Shown: one piece after another, positions 11,054 to 23,400 of the stretch
How the letters are laid out: every line of letters starts with the position of its first letter
Numbering within the stretch: the stretch's first letter is position 1
From: Ottelia alismoides
Taxonomy: Eukaryota; Streptophyta; Magnoliopsida; Alismatales; Hydrocharitaceae
Assembly (NCBI GenBank): GCA_037367405.1
Contig: JAZKJV010005536.1
Coordinates: 682,001 to 746,000 of the forward strand
DNA length: 64,000 bases
Direction: 5' to 3'
The notes under the pieces: model-generated
What the model was told of the DNA's origin: nothing
The model's database searches: none
The model's input: the letters and a program-made list of their open reading frames with translations, nothing else
Program-made: the position numbers and the translations under genes

Positions 11054-11066
11054 AAGTATAGGGGGA
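11054..11066 (+). promoter_or_regulatory. Element A polypurine tract
   Basis: AAGTATAGGGGGA directly precedes the 3' LTR start TGATTAATC. This is where plus-strand DNA synthesis would be primed. The same core (AAGTATAGGGGG) precedes the 3' LTRs of elements C and D on the minus strand. Confidence 0.9.
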
Positions 11067-14000
11067 TGATTAATCTATGTTTCATCATCTTTATCTATCA
11101 TTTTGGCCTTTAAAACCCTAGTAAATGCATGTAAATAGGCTTAATTTAGGCATTTTTAGCATTCAAGCATCATTGTGTAAATATTGTATAAAATACTATT
11201 TTTAAAGCCAAAATTATAGAATAAAGAAAAGAAAAGAATAAAATAAAATATTGTAAATATTTTATGACCCGAAACCCCTAGACCTAGGCATCTCGATGAC
11301 TAGGTCGACAAGGAATAAAGTAGGGGGAGATAAGGGCCAAAATACAATAAAAATACCTTTTATTTCATTCATTCCTTATTCATTTTGGGACCGATTTTTT
11401 ATTCCACTTTTTATACCTCAAATAAAAAACTTTGTACATGAAAGTTGTAGATAATTAAATAAAGAAAAATACAAAATTGATTTCATAGAAAAATAATGTA
11501 CAGATAAAAAGTTATGGTCTGAATAAAATTCCAGAATCCCAACTTCCCAGACCTGTATCTCGCAAATAAAAACTCAAAATGCATCAAACTCACACTTTAA
11601 TTGTATATAATTTAAAATAAGCTATTTAATGGCGGTGGTTTCGCATTTGGCGGAGCTACGATTTGAAAGTTTAGTTTTGGACCGCTATTGTATACGTGTA
11701 CAAATTAAAATACTCATTTTATTTTTTATTCTTTATTTTTATAATTTTATATTTTTATAATTTTGTAAATATTATTTATAATTTATTTGTATATTAAAAT
11801 CAGAATACAAATCTCAAGAAAATACAAAATAAAATACTTGTATATAATACATAGGTATAATACCTATATATAAACCTATATAATTCATACTTTTATTCTA
11901 TTAAGTGTACAAAATACTTCAGAAAAAAATAAAAATATATTTAAGTGTATAAAAATACTTTATAAATTTATAAAATAATAAACAAAATAAATAAAATTAA
12001 ATGTACAAAATAAAATAAAATTATAAAATATATAGATAAATATACCTATATAGACCTAAAATGGTAACTTGTAATGTTGTACCTCAAAAATAAATAAAAA
12101 TCGTAATAAAATACTTTATAAAATAATAAATATTTCTTATTTTATTATCGAAAATTAATAAATTCATTTACTAATTTAAAACATTTTTTTAATCTTTTTC
12201 AAGAGGTTTTTCCTGGTTGATCCACGTGGACCAACCAGGTGGTCTGGACCGTTGACCAAAGGTCAACTGTCTAACCACCCTCCTGTGACCTGTCAGACTT
12301 GAGTTTCGAGCCAACTTCGCGAAATTATCGAGGCTCCTCTGTTCACTATTTTGTGTCACTTCCTTGACACTTTTTGCTCCTCGATCATCCGCCATGCACG
12401 CCCAATACTTGCCTCGAGGATTGCATCGCTGCTCCGCCTTGTGTGCCTCAATCTTTGAGCCACCTTCACCATTCTTTCAAAATCCCCCCCCACCTTCCAC
12501 TCGATTTGGAACCCTCTTTTTGACCTAGCTCGCCTTCCCTTCGTGTGCTCTAGACCGGAGGCCTTGACAGGGCTTCCTCCAGCCATTTAGGAGGCGTCGC
12601 GCGTGATCGTGGAGGAGCTCCACCCCATCTCTGGCATCCGCCGTGAGGTACCCATCTCAGGTGTTCAAACCTTTGAGGTCCATTTTTATTGCTGCTTTTT
12701 CTTGCATGTTTTTATTCCCCATAGCATTAGCATCAATCTCTCACTGTCTATATTGATTGCAACCCACTAATCGCTTTCACCAACCACGCTCCGGCGAACT
12801 TCTAAGCCCCCTCCACCTGCCATTCCACTTCTCCAATAATAGCCAGGATCTCTGCCCTTTTGTGCTGCTGCGCTTCGTCTTCTTTGCAGGTCCTGAAGGA
12901 GGCATCGGAGCCTCGCATTTTGCCTAAGAAGCGGCTCCAGGTCCTACGCCACCGCCACGCCTTACTGATGGACTTGGTCCACTTCTAAAGATCCCATCGT
13001 GTGCGGAGGAGCCCCAGGGACGTTTTGCATCTTCAATCACCTTCTGGGGACGACGAACAAGAGAAGAGGAGAAGATCGAACCCCGCCCAGGTGGAGTTCA
13101 TCGGCTGTTCTTCCAAATACCCTTCGAGCCGTCGATCTTGGGTGTGTTCTTCGAGAAGCACAGGTGACGTCCGATCAAGCGTGCTCGAGTCGTCGGATAG
13201 TCATCAGTGATCTAATCTGAAGCCTTCATTGATGAACCGTCATCAGCACCTTCTGTGGCGACACGTGTATAAATGGGGGAAGATCCGACGTCCGCCCGCG
13301 CAAAGAAGGGGGTATTTTGCTACTTCTACCCCCTTCGTTTTTGTATTTTAAATATTAGTGTGCAAACTTTCCTCAGCTGTTTTAAATTTCCGTAATATTT
13401 GCAACTTAACCCCACGAACTTGTCTACTTTACATTATAGTCTTCTGCCAGCTCACCTCACGTGGCCATCCACGTAAGATGTGCATTTTGTATGGAGGGTC
13501 TTGCGGCTTGTGTTATTTAGTTTTAGACCAGGAACTTTTATATTTAGTTATGTATTTTGTGGGAAATTTCATTCGTGCCCTTAAACTTTGCTTTTTTACA
13601 AAAATACCCCTAGCAGAATGTATTTTCTTTTCGTTTCTTTTATTTATTGCATGCATCTCTAAATTCCTAAAAAATCCACAAAAATCATCTTAAGCTCCTG
13701 TTGCATTCTAGTTTCACGGCATATTTTTATTTTGCATTTTTATTGCATTTTATTATTTATAAAAATTCAAAAACACACATTTTCAACAATGTTTGCATTA
13801 TAAAATCCATAAAAATTATAAAAACACATCAGAAAATTCCCAAAAAATATATTTTGCTTATTTAGTGTGTTTTAACTTCAGTCCAAAAATCACTAAAAAA
13901 TATAAAACAAAACTCCTAAAAATTAAAAAACTCTAAAAATCTTCATAAAAATTTATAAAATTCATAAAAAAAATTGAAAAATTGTGTTTTCTTTTCCTGA

Positions 14001-14683
14001 ATTTTCTTTATTTTGTTATCGTTAATTTAAAATTAATTTGGGAAATTTTTGTCACTGTTTACTATTTTTCATCCTCATTTTAATTTCAGCCAGCAATTTA
14101 TTTCACTGTATTTAGTATTTTTGACTTTAAAAATACCAAAAAATTAGGAAAAATCTAGAAAAATCATAAAAACATTAGAAAAATATAAAAAACCTAAAAA
14201 AATTATTTCCTGGTTTTTCCTTATTTTACATATTTTTATTAATACATAATCTATCTCTTTCTTACTTTGTATATATATTCTATTTAAAGAAAAAATATAA
14301 AAAATTATAAAATATAAAAAGAAAATAGAAACTTAAAAATCAAAATACAAAAATATAAAAATTAAAAAATTAAAATATGAAAATATAAAAATTAAAAACA
14401 CACAAAAAATAGCATAGATGGACATTTAATCACATTCACACTTTTCAGCATTTTGCCCCATTCTACATGTCTGCTCCCTGTGTTCGACTACTACACATGC
14501 TTGCACCTATACACATCTTTGTTGTAGAGTTATAATAAATTTTAACTCCACATTCACTTTGACTGCCTTATTTGATTGTTGTGGGTTAATTATTATTTGA
14601 ACTGCGTATTTCGTGTGTTCGATTCAGCGACTGAGTTCCCGCCCTTGTCTGGAACTCAGGATCACTAATTTTTGCATTCAACA
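11067..14683 (+). repeat. Element A 3' LTR
   Basis: A 3617-bp second copy of the LTR at 1507-5157. It is colinear throughout, with scattered substitutions and small indels, and ends TTCAACA followed by the TSD. The start has one change from the consensus edge (TGATTAAT instead of TGATGAAT). The TATA-like motif at 13268-13274 is better preserved here than in the 5' copy. No genes. Confidence 0.92.
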
Positions 14684-14688
14684 GGTAG
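14684..14688. repeat. Right target-site duplication of element A (GGTAG)
   Basis: Exact match to 1502-1506. It shows that 1-1506 and the sequence from 14689 on were contiguous before A inserted. Confidence 0.9.
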
Positions 14689-17376
14689 CCTGCAAAATTC
14701 CCTACTATAGCACTTACACCTCACATGCTATTGGAGGCAGGGGCTTTAGGGTCTTTTGCTGGAAATGTAGGGGTGCCTCTGTAAATTCCCCTACGCTCAC
14801 GTGAAGCTCACGTGGGTATAGCTGGCAGCAGCCCTTTGGTTATCTTCTGGTTCAGCGGGGGTTCTCTCGTAGATGACCCAACCCTCACTTGCCTAGCACG
14901 TGAGGTAGAGATAATAACGAGGGGAGCTGGCACATAAGGGGGATTGGAGGCCCTCTCCTAATTAGTCCTTCCTGAGGTGGTGGAAGGTAGTGGATGTGTT
15001 CTATGGGCATTGTTGGTGCAACCCAAGTGTGGCCAAGGAGTGTCCGGTCTGGGGTCGTTGGTGAGGCGAAGACCATGGCATGAAGGAGCTCGGATCTTAG
15101 GCAACACACGTCTGAGGTCCAAGGAGGAGGCGTGAAACGCAAGGCGATTGGAGGTCCTGGAGTTGATAGTGGGGCTCTGCGTAGCGTCGATGGCTATGGA
15201 GCCTGCGGTGGGTGGTTGGCACGAAGACGGTGGAGGTGCAGTTCTTTACAGTGAAGCGGTGATGGTGAAGGGTTGGTAAGGACGGCGACTTGAAGATGAC
15301 TCTGCTGAGGTTGCTGAAGGCTGCAGGTACTGGTAGCTCTACTCCTCCAGGTTCTATAGATGGCACTTAAAGGGCTTCGAGCATACATCTCAAGCGGGGA
15401 GGATGAGATGCCTGAAATGGAGGCCCTAGATTCTGTGGAGAACGTGGATGAGGACCTGGTGGTTGGTTCTTTGCAAGAACCATATGAATCAGGGTGAGCA
15501 GGATTGTAATGGAGGAGAGCATGTGTCGGAGGTGGTTGGTCGAGGAGATGTGGAGGGCAGAAGAGAAGAAGCAGAGGAAAAGACGTGAAAGCATAGGAAA
15601 GAAGAAGAACTGGAAGAATAATAAGCAAGAGGAGAAGGGAGAAGACGATACATGTGATGGATGATTGGAAGCCTGGGAATCGACCGAATGAGGAGCTCGG
15701 TCGTGGTCTTCGCTCAAGCTGTAGTTGAGGCCGAGCTAAACAGCTGCGATGCGCTGCTGTAGTAAAGGAGGACGAAGGTCCTGATTTAGATCTTGACGGA
15801 AGACGGGGGGTCGTTTCTTAATGAGGAGACCCTCAACTTTCACTTGAGGAGGTCGGATCTCGCTCCTTCTTTATGGAAAAATGGCGGTTGGTTGAGCAGG
15901 AAGAGGAACAACTCTTTTTAAGGTTCATTGGAGCGAGGCATGAAGTGGTGTGTAGGCAGGAGGCGGAGAGGGAGTGGGTGGGGATTGCTGATCGTGCGCA
16001 AGAGGTTGGGCGAGAGGGAAAGAGGGGTGGTTGACTGTGCAATGCGGGGAGAGAGAGAGAGAGAAATGAGAGGGAAGAAGGAGAGGCGGAGGAGAACGAG
16101 TGCGTGAGAGGGAAGAAATGCAGGGGGAGGTTGGTGAATATATAGAGAGAAAGAAGTTAGGGTCAAAAAGGAAGTGAGTAGCATGTGGGTAAGGCAGGTG
16201 CAGTTGTGGAAGAGAGAGAGAAAAGAGGGGAGGTGGATGTGGGTTGCATGGGGTAGTTAGAGAGAGAAGAGGCACAGATTACATGGAGGATAGAGAGAGA
16301 GAGAAAGGACATGAGAGGGAGAGGGAAAGACAAGGGAGAGAGATGGAGGAAGAGGGGGGCGTACCCATTTGGCAACAAATTTTGTTAAAATTTAAGAATT
16401 AAATTAAATAATAAAAATTATTATTATAAATAAATATAAATAAATAAATAAAATGAGATAAATGAATAAAAAATTAAAAAAATAAATAATACTAATTAAA
16501 CTAATTAAAGTAATAAATAAAGAACGAGAAAATTAAATAAATAAGTAAATAATAATATAATAAAATAAATACTTAAAAGAATAAATAATATTAAAATTGG
16601 GGGTGACACGTGGTAGCTCCAGGAGCTGCCACATGTTGCTCCAAGAAATATCAAAAAGTAAATCAAATATAAAATCAAAAAGAAATAAGAAAAGGGATCA
16701 ACTCAAAAAATGGTCAGCACAAAAAGTTGCTCATCTCGACGAGATCTACATCTTTCGTAAAGGAGTGAAAATCAGAAGAAGTCATATGTACAAAAAGTTA
16801 TTTTGGGGGTACCTTATAGGTATAAAATACCACATTTTTAACTTTTGCAGATTTTTTATCATTTTAAATAAGAAAAATTAAAATAAAATTAGAGAAAATA
16901 CAGAATGAATATTTACAACCTAGTATAATTTTTTGTATTTTTAATAATTAAGAAAATAAATAGATAAAATAAAGGGCATTTTGGTCAATTTGTACAATAT
17001 ATATTAGGGGCCCAAAACCCTAGTTTCATATATGAACTCCGATTTTTATGACATTAGTCTTGTTTCGAAGGCCTTTTGAATGTATAATACTATAAAGTGA
17101 GTGGACTGAAGTCGGACACTGTATGAGAGAGATATGTGTGTTTTCGTATGTCTGTCTAAGAATTAGGTTTTGAGTTTATTTGTCAACATTTTAAGTTAAT
17201 ATTTTTTATATTTTTCCTTTATTAGTGTTACTATAGAGTTGATTTTATTGGATTAGAGTTAGTATAAAATAGTTAAAAATAGGTGAATTTAGCGAATATA
17301 CATGTGAATATGTACAAGTGAATTTGGCTCCTTATTTAATGCAAATATGCATGGTAAAATGCAAACATTAATTCTA
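14689..17376 (-). mobile_element. Element D, 3' LTR, second part
   Basis: Continuation of D's minus-strand LTR after element A. It has the same composition steps as the other LTRs here: a GC-richer, strongly purine-biased block (about 15000-16375 on the plus strand, with GAGAGA runs at 16050-16340), then AT-rich sequence. The minus-strand open frames in the purine-rich block encode Leu/Pro/Ser-rich low-complexity peptides without homologues in the other LTRs, so they are not called genes. A TATA-like ATATAT at 16138-16143 (minus strand) lies beside this block but is not tested by comparison. The Mutator-like element interrupts at 17377. Confidence 0.65.
16038..16345. repeat. Purine-rich GA tract inside LTR D
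   Basis: Long stretch of A and G on the plus strand with many GAGAGAGA runs. It is simple sequence in the GC-richer part of the LTR. On the minus strand it yields an artefactual Ser/Leu/Pro-rich frame. Confidence 0.75.
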
Positions 17377-17427
17377 GGGATTTTTACACCAATAACCTTG
17401 AGTAATTTCACAATAACATTACATGAG
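17377..17427. repeat. Left terminal inverted repeat of Mutator-like element
   Basis: Starts GGGATTTTTACACC and pairs with the reverse complement of about 18690-18753, with a few mismatches over roughly the outer 45 bases. Confidence 0.8.
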
Positions 17428-17879
17428 AAACTCCGAGTAATGCTTAACTCTTACACGACATAACCCTGTGTTATATTCTGTTTAGGTTATCTGTTATATT
17501 CGATGGTTTCCATTGAAAAAAGACAAAAATGCCCTTAAAAATCCTTCTTATATGCAAAACACGTCATCACCGATTGTTTGAGAGGAACTGAGAGAGGGTG
17601 AGATCGCGGGGAAATGAAGACTGCTGGAAGAAATGTTCGTCCATGTTGTAGGTGTTGGGGGGACTGGGGCACGCTGACGGGACTGTGTGGGACAGGGGCG
17701 GAGGTGGCAGGAGATCCTATCGGTGGTGGGAACGGGACGACGCCCCCCAGGTGGGGGTGGTAGAATCCTGCTCCTCTCCTCCTGCCGAGCACTCCTTCAA
17801 GACCCGGAGCACGAGCCCCTCCCTCACCCCTACCGCCAAAGCTCTCCTGGAAGGCTCCTCCGCTGCTCAAGACCGCCCC

Positions 17880-18305
17880 CCATCGAGCTCTCCTGGAACG
17901 AAGCCCCTCCCCCGTGCAGAACCCCCCCCCCCCAGGCACGAAAGCCCCTCCCCTACACAACCGCCTGCCTGACACGAAGCCTCTCTCCCGCCCCCATCCC
18001 CCTCCCCCCAACACGAAGCCTCTCCCTCATGCAGAACCCCCCCCCCCCCCCCCGCCAAGGACGAAGCCTCTCCCCCACCCCCAACCCCCTCCCCCTGGCA
18101 CGAAACCCCCGTCCCTGCGTAGAACCCCCCCCCCCCCCCCGTCAGGCACGAAGCCCCTCGCGCAGAACCCCCCGCTCTGCGCCCCCACGCAGAACCCCCA
18201 CCCCTCGTCAGAGCATTAAGCATCTCCCTCGCCCCCCGAGAATGAAGCCCATGCCCGCCCATGGATGAAGCCCCTGCCCGCCCAAGGATGAAGCCCCTCC
18301 CCCGC
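17880..18305. repeat. C-rich minisatellite within the Mutator-like element
   Basis: Degenerate tandem units on the theme GGCACGAAGCCCCTCCCC followed by GCAGAACCCCC and long C runs (up to about 14). Plus-strand frames read as Pro-rich repeats (KPLPHAEPPPPP-like) and minus-strand frames as Gly-rich repeats. Both follow from the repeat unit and neither has a recognisable domain. The C homopolymers are prone to sequencing length errors. Confidence 0.75.
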
Positions 18306-18753
18306 CGAAGCTCTTGCACGAAGCCTCAACACAGATCTTTTGGTAGCGTCAAGCTTTGCGTCGACCTGATCCCCTCCCTTTGGAATCCCACTATCAAAAC
18401 AACCCCCTTCTTCCCTTCGAGAAAGACTGAGTTCCTCCCCTACTCAAGTCCGTCGCCGATCTTCTCCTGCGCAAGGAAAGGGGAGGAGGTCAGAGGAAGG
18501 AGGTTGAGGTGGACGGAGGGTGAAGGTGGATGGAGGTTGATGGAAGAGGGATAATTTTTTTTCTTATTTACTGACCATTGATCAAGGATGAGTTAGATTA
18601 ACTCATTCATATGGTTGAGTTAACGTATTAAACTAACGGAGGGTTATGGGCGTGAGATGGAATGACTATTTAGGGGTTTTCATGTAATTTGCGATTATGC
18701 AGGGTTATGAATGTTATTGGGAAATTACTCAGGGTTATGGGTGTAAAAATCAC

Positions 18754-18868
18754 TTAATTCTAAATGTATGAATGATAATAATGCAATATAAATGGAGGAA
18801 TGTAGCTAATTACTCAAGATCAGAGCTCTATTTTCGACTTTTTAGAGTGATGAATCACATATTCATCA
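18754..18868 (-). mobile_element. Element D, 3' LTR, last part (U3 edge)
   Basis: The final 115 bases of the LTR, read on the minus strand as TGATGAAT-ATGTG-ATTCATCA and onward. The edge forms a perfect 8-bp palindrome with a 5-base spacer. The PPT follows directly at 18869. The first nine bases are the right copy of the Mutator-like TSD. Confidence 0.8.
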
Positions 18869-18885
18869 ACCCCCTATACTTAAAC
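18869..18885 (-). promoter_or_regulatory. Element D polypurine tract
   Basis: On the minus strand this reads GTTTAAGTATAGGGGGT immediately before the LTR start TGATGAAT. It matches the PPTs of elements A and C and fixes D's orientation as minus. Confidence 0.85.
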
Positions 18886-20318
18886 CTTAGCTCGTCCCTG
18901 AGCAACTAAAAATGGAATGTAAAAGTGAAATGATTTTGGGTTCCATACCAATGTCATGAACAAAAGGTGAAAATGGAGCTTGACTCAACCTTTGGATTAA
19001 TAGTGTGGTGGAACCATATTGGGAATTGAATTTAAGTCCTAGCAACCTTTAAGTTCCACAAGTCTCTATTCAAATCGCCCAAATAATCAGGTCAGAACAA
19101 ATACTCATATGCAAATTGTGATGACTATGAATCTTACTTGTACTGTGTAAGTGAAATATAACTCTCCACGTTAGAAATGGTAAAGAAATAGCCTCCTTCA
19201 ACAAGGTAACTCTAATTTCCCGGTCTAGCAACTCTTTCCTTAAGGAGTGAGGTATTCCCTTTTAAGTTCAAGTGCAACCAGCTCAAGAAGGGGGGATAGA
19301 GAAGAGAATGGATTATGACTAGTGTAGTCACATATCTGTGGTGCTTGACCATTGTATCCAAGTCTCCAGATGCAAACTTCCTTGGTATGAGACTTTGAAG
19401 CATATGCCTTGCAAATATACACACTCTGACATGCATTTTATTTTCAATCAGGCATGTACTATTTTTTGGAGTTCTCTTTTCTTTTCTTTTCTTTTTTTTA
19501 CTATATATAAGGTGCAGCATGTACATCAAGAGTTTTTCTTCTTAAGCTAATAGACTATCCTTCTTTTGAAGCATTATTGCAACCCACAACATCCCGTCAT
19601 TAGACATCATCATCACTAGACTAGGTTGAGATGCACTACCCTCCCTAGAGGAGGACGAATGTTTCCACTCATGTGCTACTCCAAGCCAAAGGATTTTGCC
19701 TCCACACCACCTCATCTATGAAGAGCTACGTGCATGGTGCTTTCTCCAAGATAGTTCACTGCCTAAGAGAATCGTGCATGTGTACAAATTATTCTACTTA
19801 GACCAATCAAGATGACATGTAAACGTAGACTTGCGGACTCAAAGAATTAAATCACTTGACCTGAAAAATCTTAACTATAGTTCCTATAAGGTTCCTCTGA
19901 AATTAGGTAGATTAAGGTCATATCAATTCCATCCTCGACTTCTATTCATAACTCGGTTCAGAACCCACTAACATTTCACTTAGCATATGCTAGATATGCA
20001 GATGAAATGCAAGTGACATGTAATCTAGATGACTGAAGTGAAAGACAGATTTTTGAATGCAAGGGTGATATACAAAATAAGAAGTCTATACTTATTATAT
20101 TATATTATATTATTTATTTTTCAATTTTATGGTATGCCTTCTATTTTATAATAGTATTATTTACACAGATTTTTACAAAATTATACAAGTATTATATGAT
20201 ATACAAGTATACAATTTTTTTTTCAGTTTTACCCCCATGTAATTATTTCATAATATATACAAAAATACCTAAAAGTACGAGCTATGGGTAAAGTATATAT
20301 GTAATACATATACGCCCC
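18886..20318 (-). mobile_element. Element D interior, conserved noncoding 3' block
   Basis: Untranslated D sequence between PPT and hairpins. About 18900-19950 is similar to 48600-49720 of element C (same orientation) and to the reverse complement of 9986-10910 of element A. Shared words include CTCGTCCCTGAGC, AACAAGGTAACTCTA and CTTTTGAAGCATTATTGC. From 20060 to 20300 the sequence is AT-rich and featureless. Small open frames here are not shared with C or A. Confidence 0.65.
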
Positions 20319-20460
20319 ATATACTTAGCATGTGCTATGTCCTCAGAGCACAAGAAGCGAAGAAAAGGCAAAGCTCGTGCTAAGCGTAGGAGAGTTAAAA
20401 TAACAAAAAGCATAGAAGTCGAACCGCCCCCTACTTAGGCTTTGGTAAGCCTAAGTGTAG
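20319..20460 (-). repeat. Element D hairpins 1 and 2
   Basis: A long imperfect hairpin (ATATACTTAGCATGTGCTATGTC paired loosely with the complement near 20365-20390) and a short one, CTACTTAGGCTT/AAGCCTAAGTGTAG, at 20431-20460. They correspond in order to the long and first short hairpins of element C at 50198-50371. Copia element E is inserted 24 bases later, splitting the array; a third hairpin lies at 35451-35483. Confidence 0.75.
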
Positions 20461-20484
20461 AAGAAGAGCAAAAATGGGGCGGAC

Positions 20485-23400
20485 TGTTGGACATACGAGC
20501 CCATGATGAGCCATTATGCAATAAATGTCATTGCGAATATCATTCCATGATCTGAAATGAAGAATAATTAATTTACATAATAGGTCGCTTAATAGAATTA
20601 GGGTTATGTACCATGGCCATCTTAATGATCATACAATTGTTGATTCAATTGTTGAATCGTAGAGGTTGATGCTTGGATGAATATTAAAAGAGTTAGATTG
20701 AGGACGCATCAAACACCGTCAAATGATTATTAAGAGATGATCTCCAGCCTGAGAAGGAGATGGCAATCCTTCCTCTAAAGGATAATATTTAACCGACCTC
20801 TTGATGCAGATCCTCTGCATAGGAATAGAGATTCAGACATGTTAAATAAGCTAGGTCAAAGAGTTGACTTTGCGAGATCGAGATAACCAAAGACCTATGT
20901 CGTATGTTGTCTCGATATAGGCATGCATCCTCTGACCGGAGACAGGTGTGTTACTATATGTCTGAGTATGTACATTTGGCAGACCAATAGGTTGATGACC
21001 TAATCAAGATCTATACACTGGCACGCTGGAGTGCATACAAGGGCATATGAATAATACGATCTCTTAAAGGGATTATATAGGTTCATTTACTGAACCGGAA
21101 GACATGAGCTCACTCATGAGATATTGGGAAGGATCAAATTCCGTGACGGTCATCTTGCTTTTGAAGCTTGATTGAATTTGTAGGTTTATTGTATGCTTTT
21201 GGAAAGTATATGATCAACACATGGGTATGATATATGCTTTTGGAAAGTTATGATCAATACTGACTCCCAATGATCAAATGAGAAACTTAATGATAAAACC
21301 ATGAAGGAGGAAGTCTAAATAGATCTAAAACTTCAGGTTTATTCTTTGGGTCTTCCAGTATGCATGATGTACGTGTATTAGGAATACCTAAGGATGATGT
21401 GAACATAAAAGATTGTATAACCATGATGCTTCCATTCTTAGGGAGTGATGAAATGGGTCTGGATTTTAGTAACTCCTCTCAGTAGAGAAGTGATCTGATC
21501 TTGGTCCAAATGTTGGACATTGATCTGAATGTGATTCAGATGCAATGAGAAGATTAGATTTGCAGTCTTGATTTATTCAACCATCTATGAGAGGTTCGCA
21601 AGATTTGGATTTGAGATGTGATCTCAATATCCAACTCACTATACGTGGAACAATACAATTGCCATGTCCTTATATCCAAGTATATGCGGAGAAAGTGCAT
21701 TGTTCTTAAAAGGGTTTAAGGATAATTTCACTGTTGATATATGTATCCGAGCATTGAGAAATAGATAATTAAATGTGATTTAATTATCATGATGATATGA
21801 ATTTTATTCATATTATTTGGCCATATAAGGAGAGTTATCTAAGATGATTAAATGTGATTTAATTACTAAAGATATGAATAATGTGAATATGATTCAAGTT
21901 ATATGGGCGCATGAGAATAGAGAGCCAAGATGATATAATATGATTTAATTATAAAAGATATGATTAATGTGGATATTATTATCGACGATAATCGTGGATA
22001 TTATAAATATGATTTATAATACGATGAAGAGATTTAATTATAATAGAATTTACAAATTATATGTTGTTGTGAATGGGATTCACAATAAATAATTAATTGT
22101 AAATCTAATTTACATATTATGTTGGATATGTGAATATGAATTATATTCGCCAATGACATGATTAAAGTTTTCACAAATTTAATTTGGAATTATTTTTGTG
22201 AAGATAAATGCGATAATTATAATTGCATATTAATTAATTTACATATAAAGATATATAAAGACATTATCTCTTTAATGGTGGTCATCCACCTTGACTTGTT
22301 CAGGGGGGACAGCCACCCTATTTATATTAAAGAGACTTTGCCTTCTATATTATCTATATATATTAATTAATTTTAAAGTGAATTAATTATTATTTTGAAA
22401 AGGGGTAAAGTTAATTTATTTTAACTTAATTGTTGTTGTTTTTGGAGCAACAAATCATGGCCATTGATTAATAAACTTTTAGTCTACACTGTAGATTAAG
22501 AGAGCGCATGGATTGAGATCCACGTACATCCAACTAGTATAAAAGGATGGGTAGCCCTTGTCTTTGAAAGATACACATAATTCCAAGAGGAATTGAACTC
22601 TATCCCTCTCTCTATACATGCAAATTATCTCTCCCATTGCGGCCGTCCACCATGGAGCCCTAGAGAGAGTCGCCATCACCGCAGCATCGTCATTATGCTG
22701 CCGGATTGTTTGCTCATGGATCTCTGTCTCCTTCGATGCGCCTCGCTCGTGAAGAAGACGGCGGATCTCAAGAGATGAGATCAAGAGATTCGCCTCTTGG
22801 ATTATCAACATGGTTGCGAGGAGCTTATCAACACGCTCACAAGCATCTCCCATGTCAGATTGGACTTGAGACAAGAGATCTCTTCATTTAGAAACTCGAT
22901 CACAACCACGCTTCAAGAGGTAAACCTAATACTTGTTTGTGGTTTTCATGAAACGATCTGAGAAGTGTTATTGGATCGTGTGGTTTCATCGTTTAAATTT
23001 TAAAATTCCGAACTAAATCCTTCTCTTCCCCGTCTGCCAACTTCCAGGTCAAAGGGAGCAGGTGCGGCTGCTTCTGCTTTTTTCCCTTCTCACTTCCATA
23101 CCTCTTTCTTCGCCTACCCTCACCTACATAGGGTTCCTAGGGATGAAGAGAGGGAATAGAACTTCTAGCCAGTAGCCTCGGCTTTTTCTTACTATATACG
23201 ATGAATTCTTGGTGAGCCGGGGGTTCTTCCCTTCGTCTGATTGAAGGTCTCTGTTTTTGGGAGCTCTCTTTGGCTTTCTACATGCACAGTCGTCTAGCTG
23301 CCATCCCGCAACTTCTAGTGAGATTGGCTTTGAATAAGATTATTTCCTTCCGTCAGGACTCCCTCCGGCATTAGACTTCGTTCTTGGTTCAGACAATATC

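Larger units (their letters stand above)
1507..14683 (+). mobile_element. Element A: complete but non-autonomous Athila-type LTR retrotransposon
   Basis: A 13.2-kb element with two LTRs (1507-5157 and 11067-14683), a perfect 5-bp TSD, a tRNA-Asp-type PBS at 5160 and a PPT ending at 11066. The 5.9-kb interior holds a 152-codon ORF, a protease-like domain and an acidic region. I find no capsid, reverse transcriptase, RNase H or integrase motif. It therefore cannot supply its own replication proteins and was probably mobilised by a related complete element. The LTR copies differ at scattered sites and by small indels, so the insertion is not recent. It sits inside the LTR of element D. Confidence 0.93.
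17377..18753. mobile_element. Non-autonomous Mutator-like DNA transposon
   Basis: A 1377-bp element flanked by the 9-bp direct repeat TTAATTCTA (17368-17376 and 18754-18762), the duplication length typical of Mutator-like elements. Its ends are inverted repeats: GGGATTTTTACACCAATAAC at the left, and on the opposite strand at the right GTGATTTTTACACCCATAAC. Similarity continues inward through GAGTAATTTC and CAATAACATT. No transposase frame is present. The interior contains a GC-rich block unlike the AT-rich LTR around it, so it may carry a captured fragment, as Pack-MULEs do. It is inserted in the LTR of element D. Confidence 0.85.

Noticed and set aside
15097..16378. Cluster of minus-strand open frames in LTR D
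   Set aside because: They lie in a purine-rich LTR block and encode low-complexity Leu/Pro/Ser peptides. Nothing similar is encoded at the same place in the other LTRs.
17687..18268. Pro-rich 193-codon open frame and its Gly-rich antisense partner (17535-18319)
   Set aside because: Both follow from the C-rich tandem repeat. All frames of such a repeat are open, and no domain, signal peptide or conserved start is visible.
22479..22874. 131-codon antisense frame in the copia LTR, with a similar frame at 34937-35191
   Set aside because: It lies opposite the transcribed leader, the two copies are not both intact, and I recognise no family.
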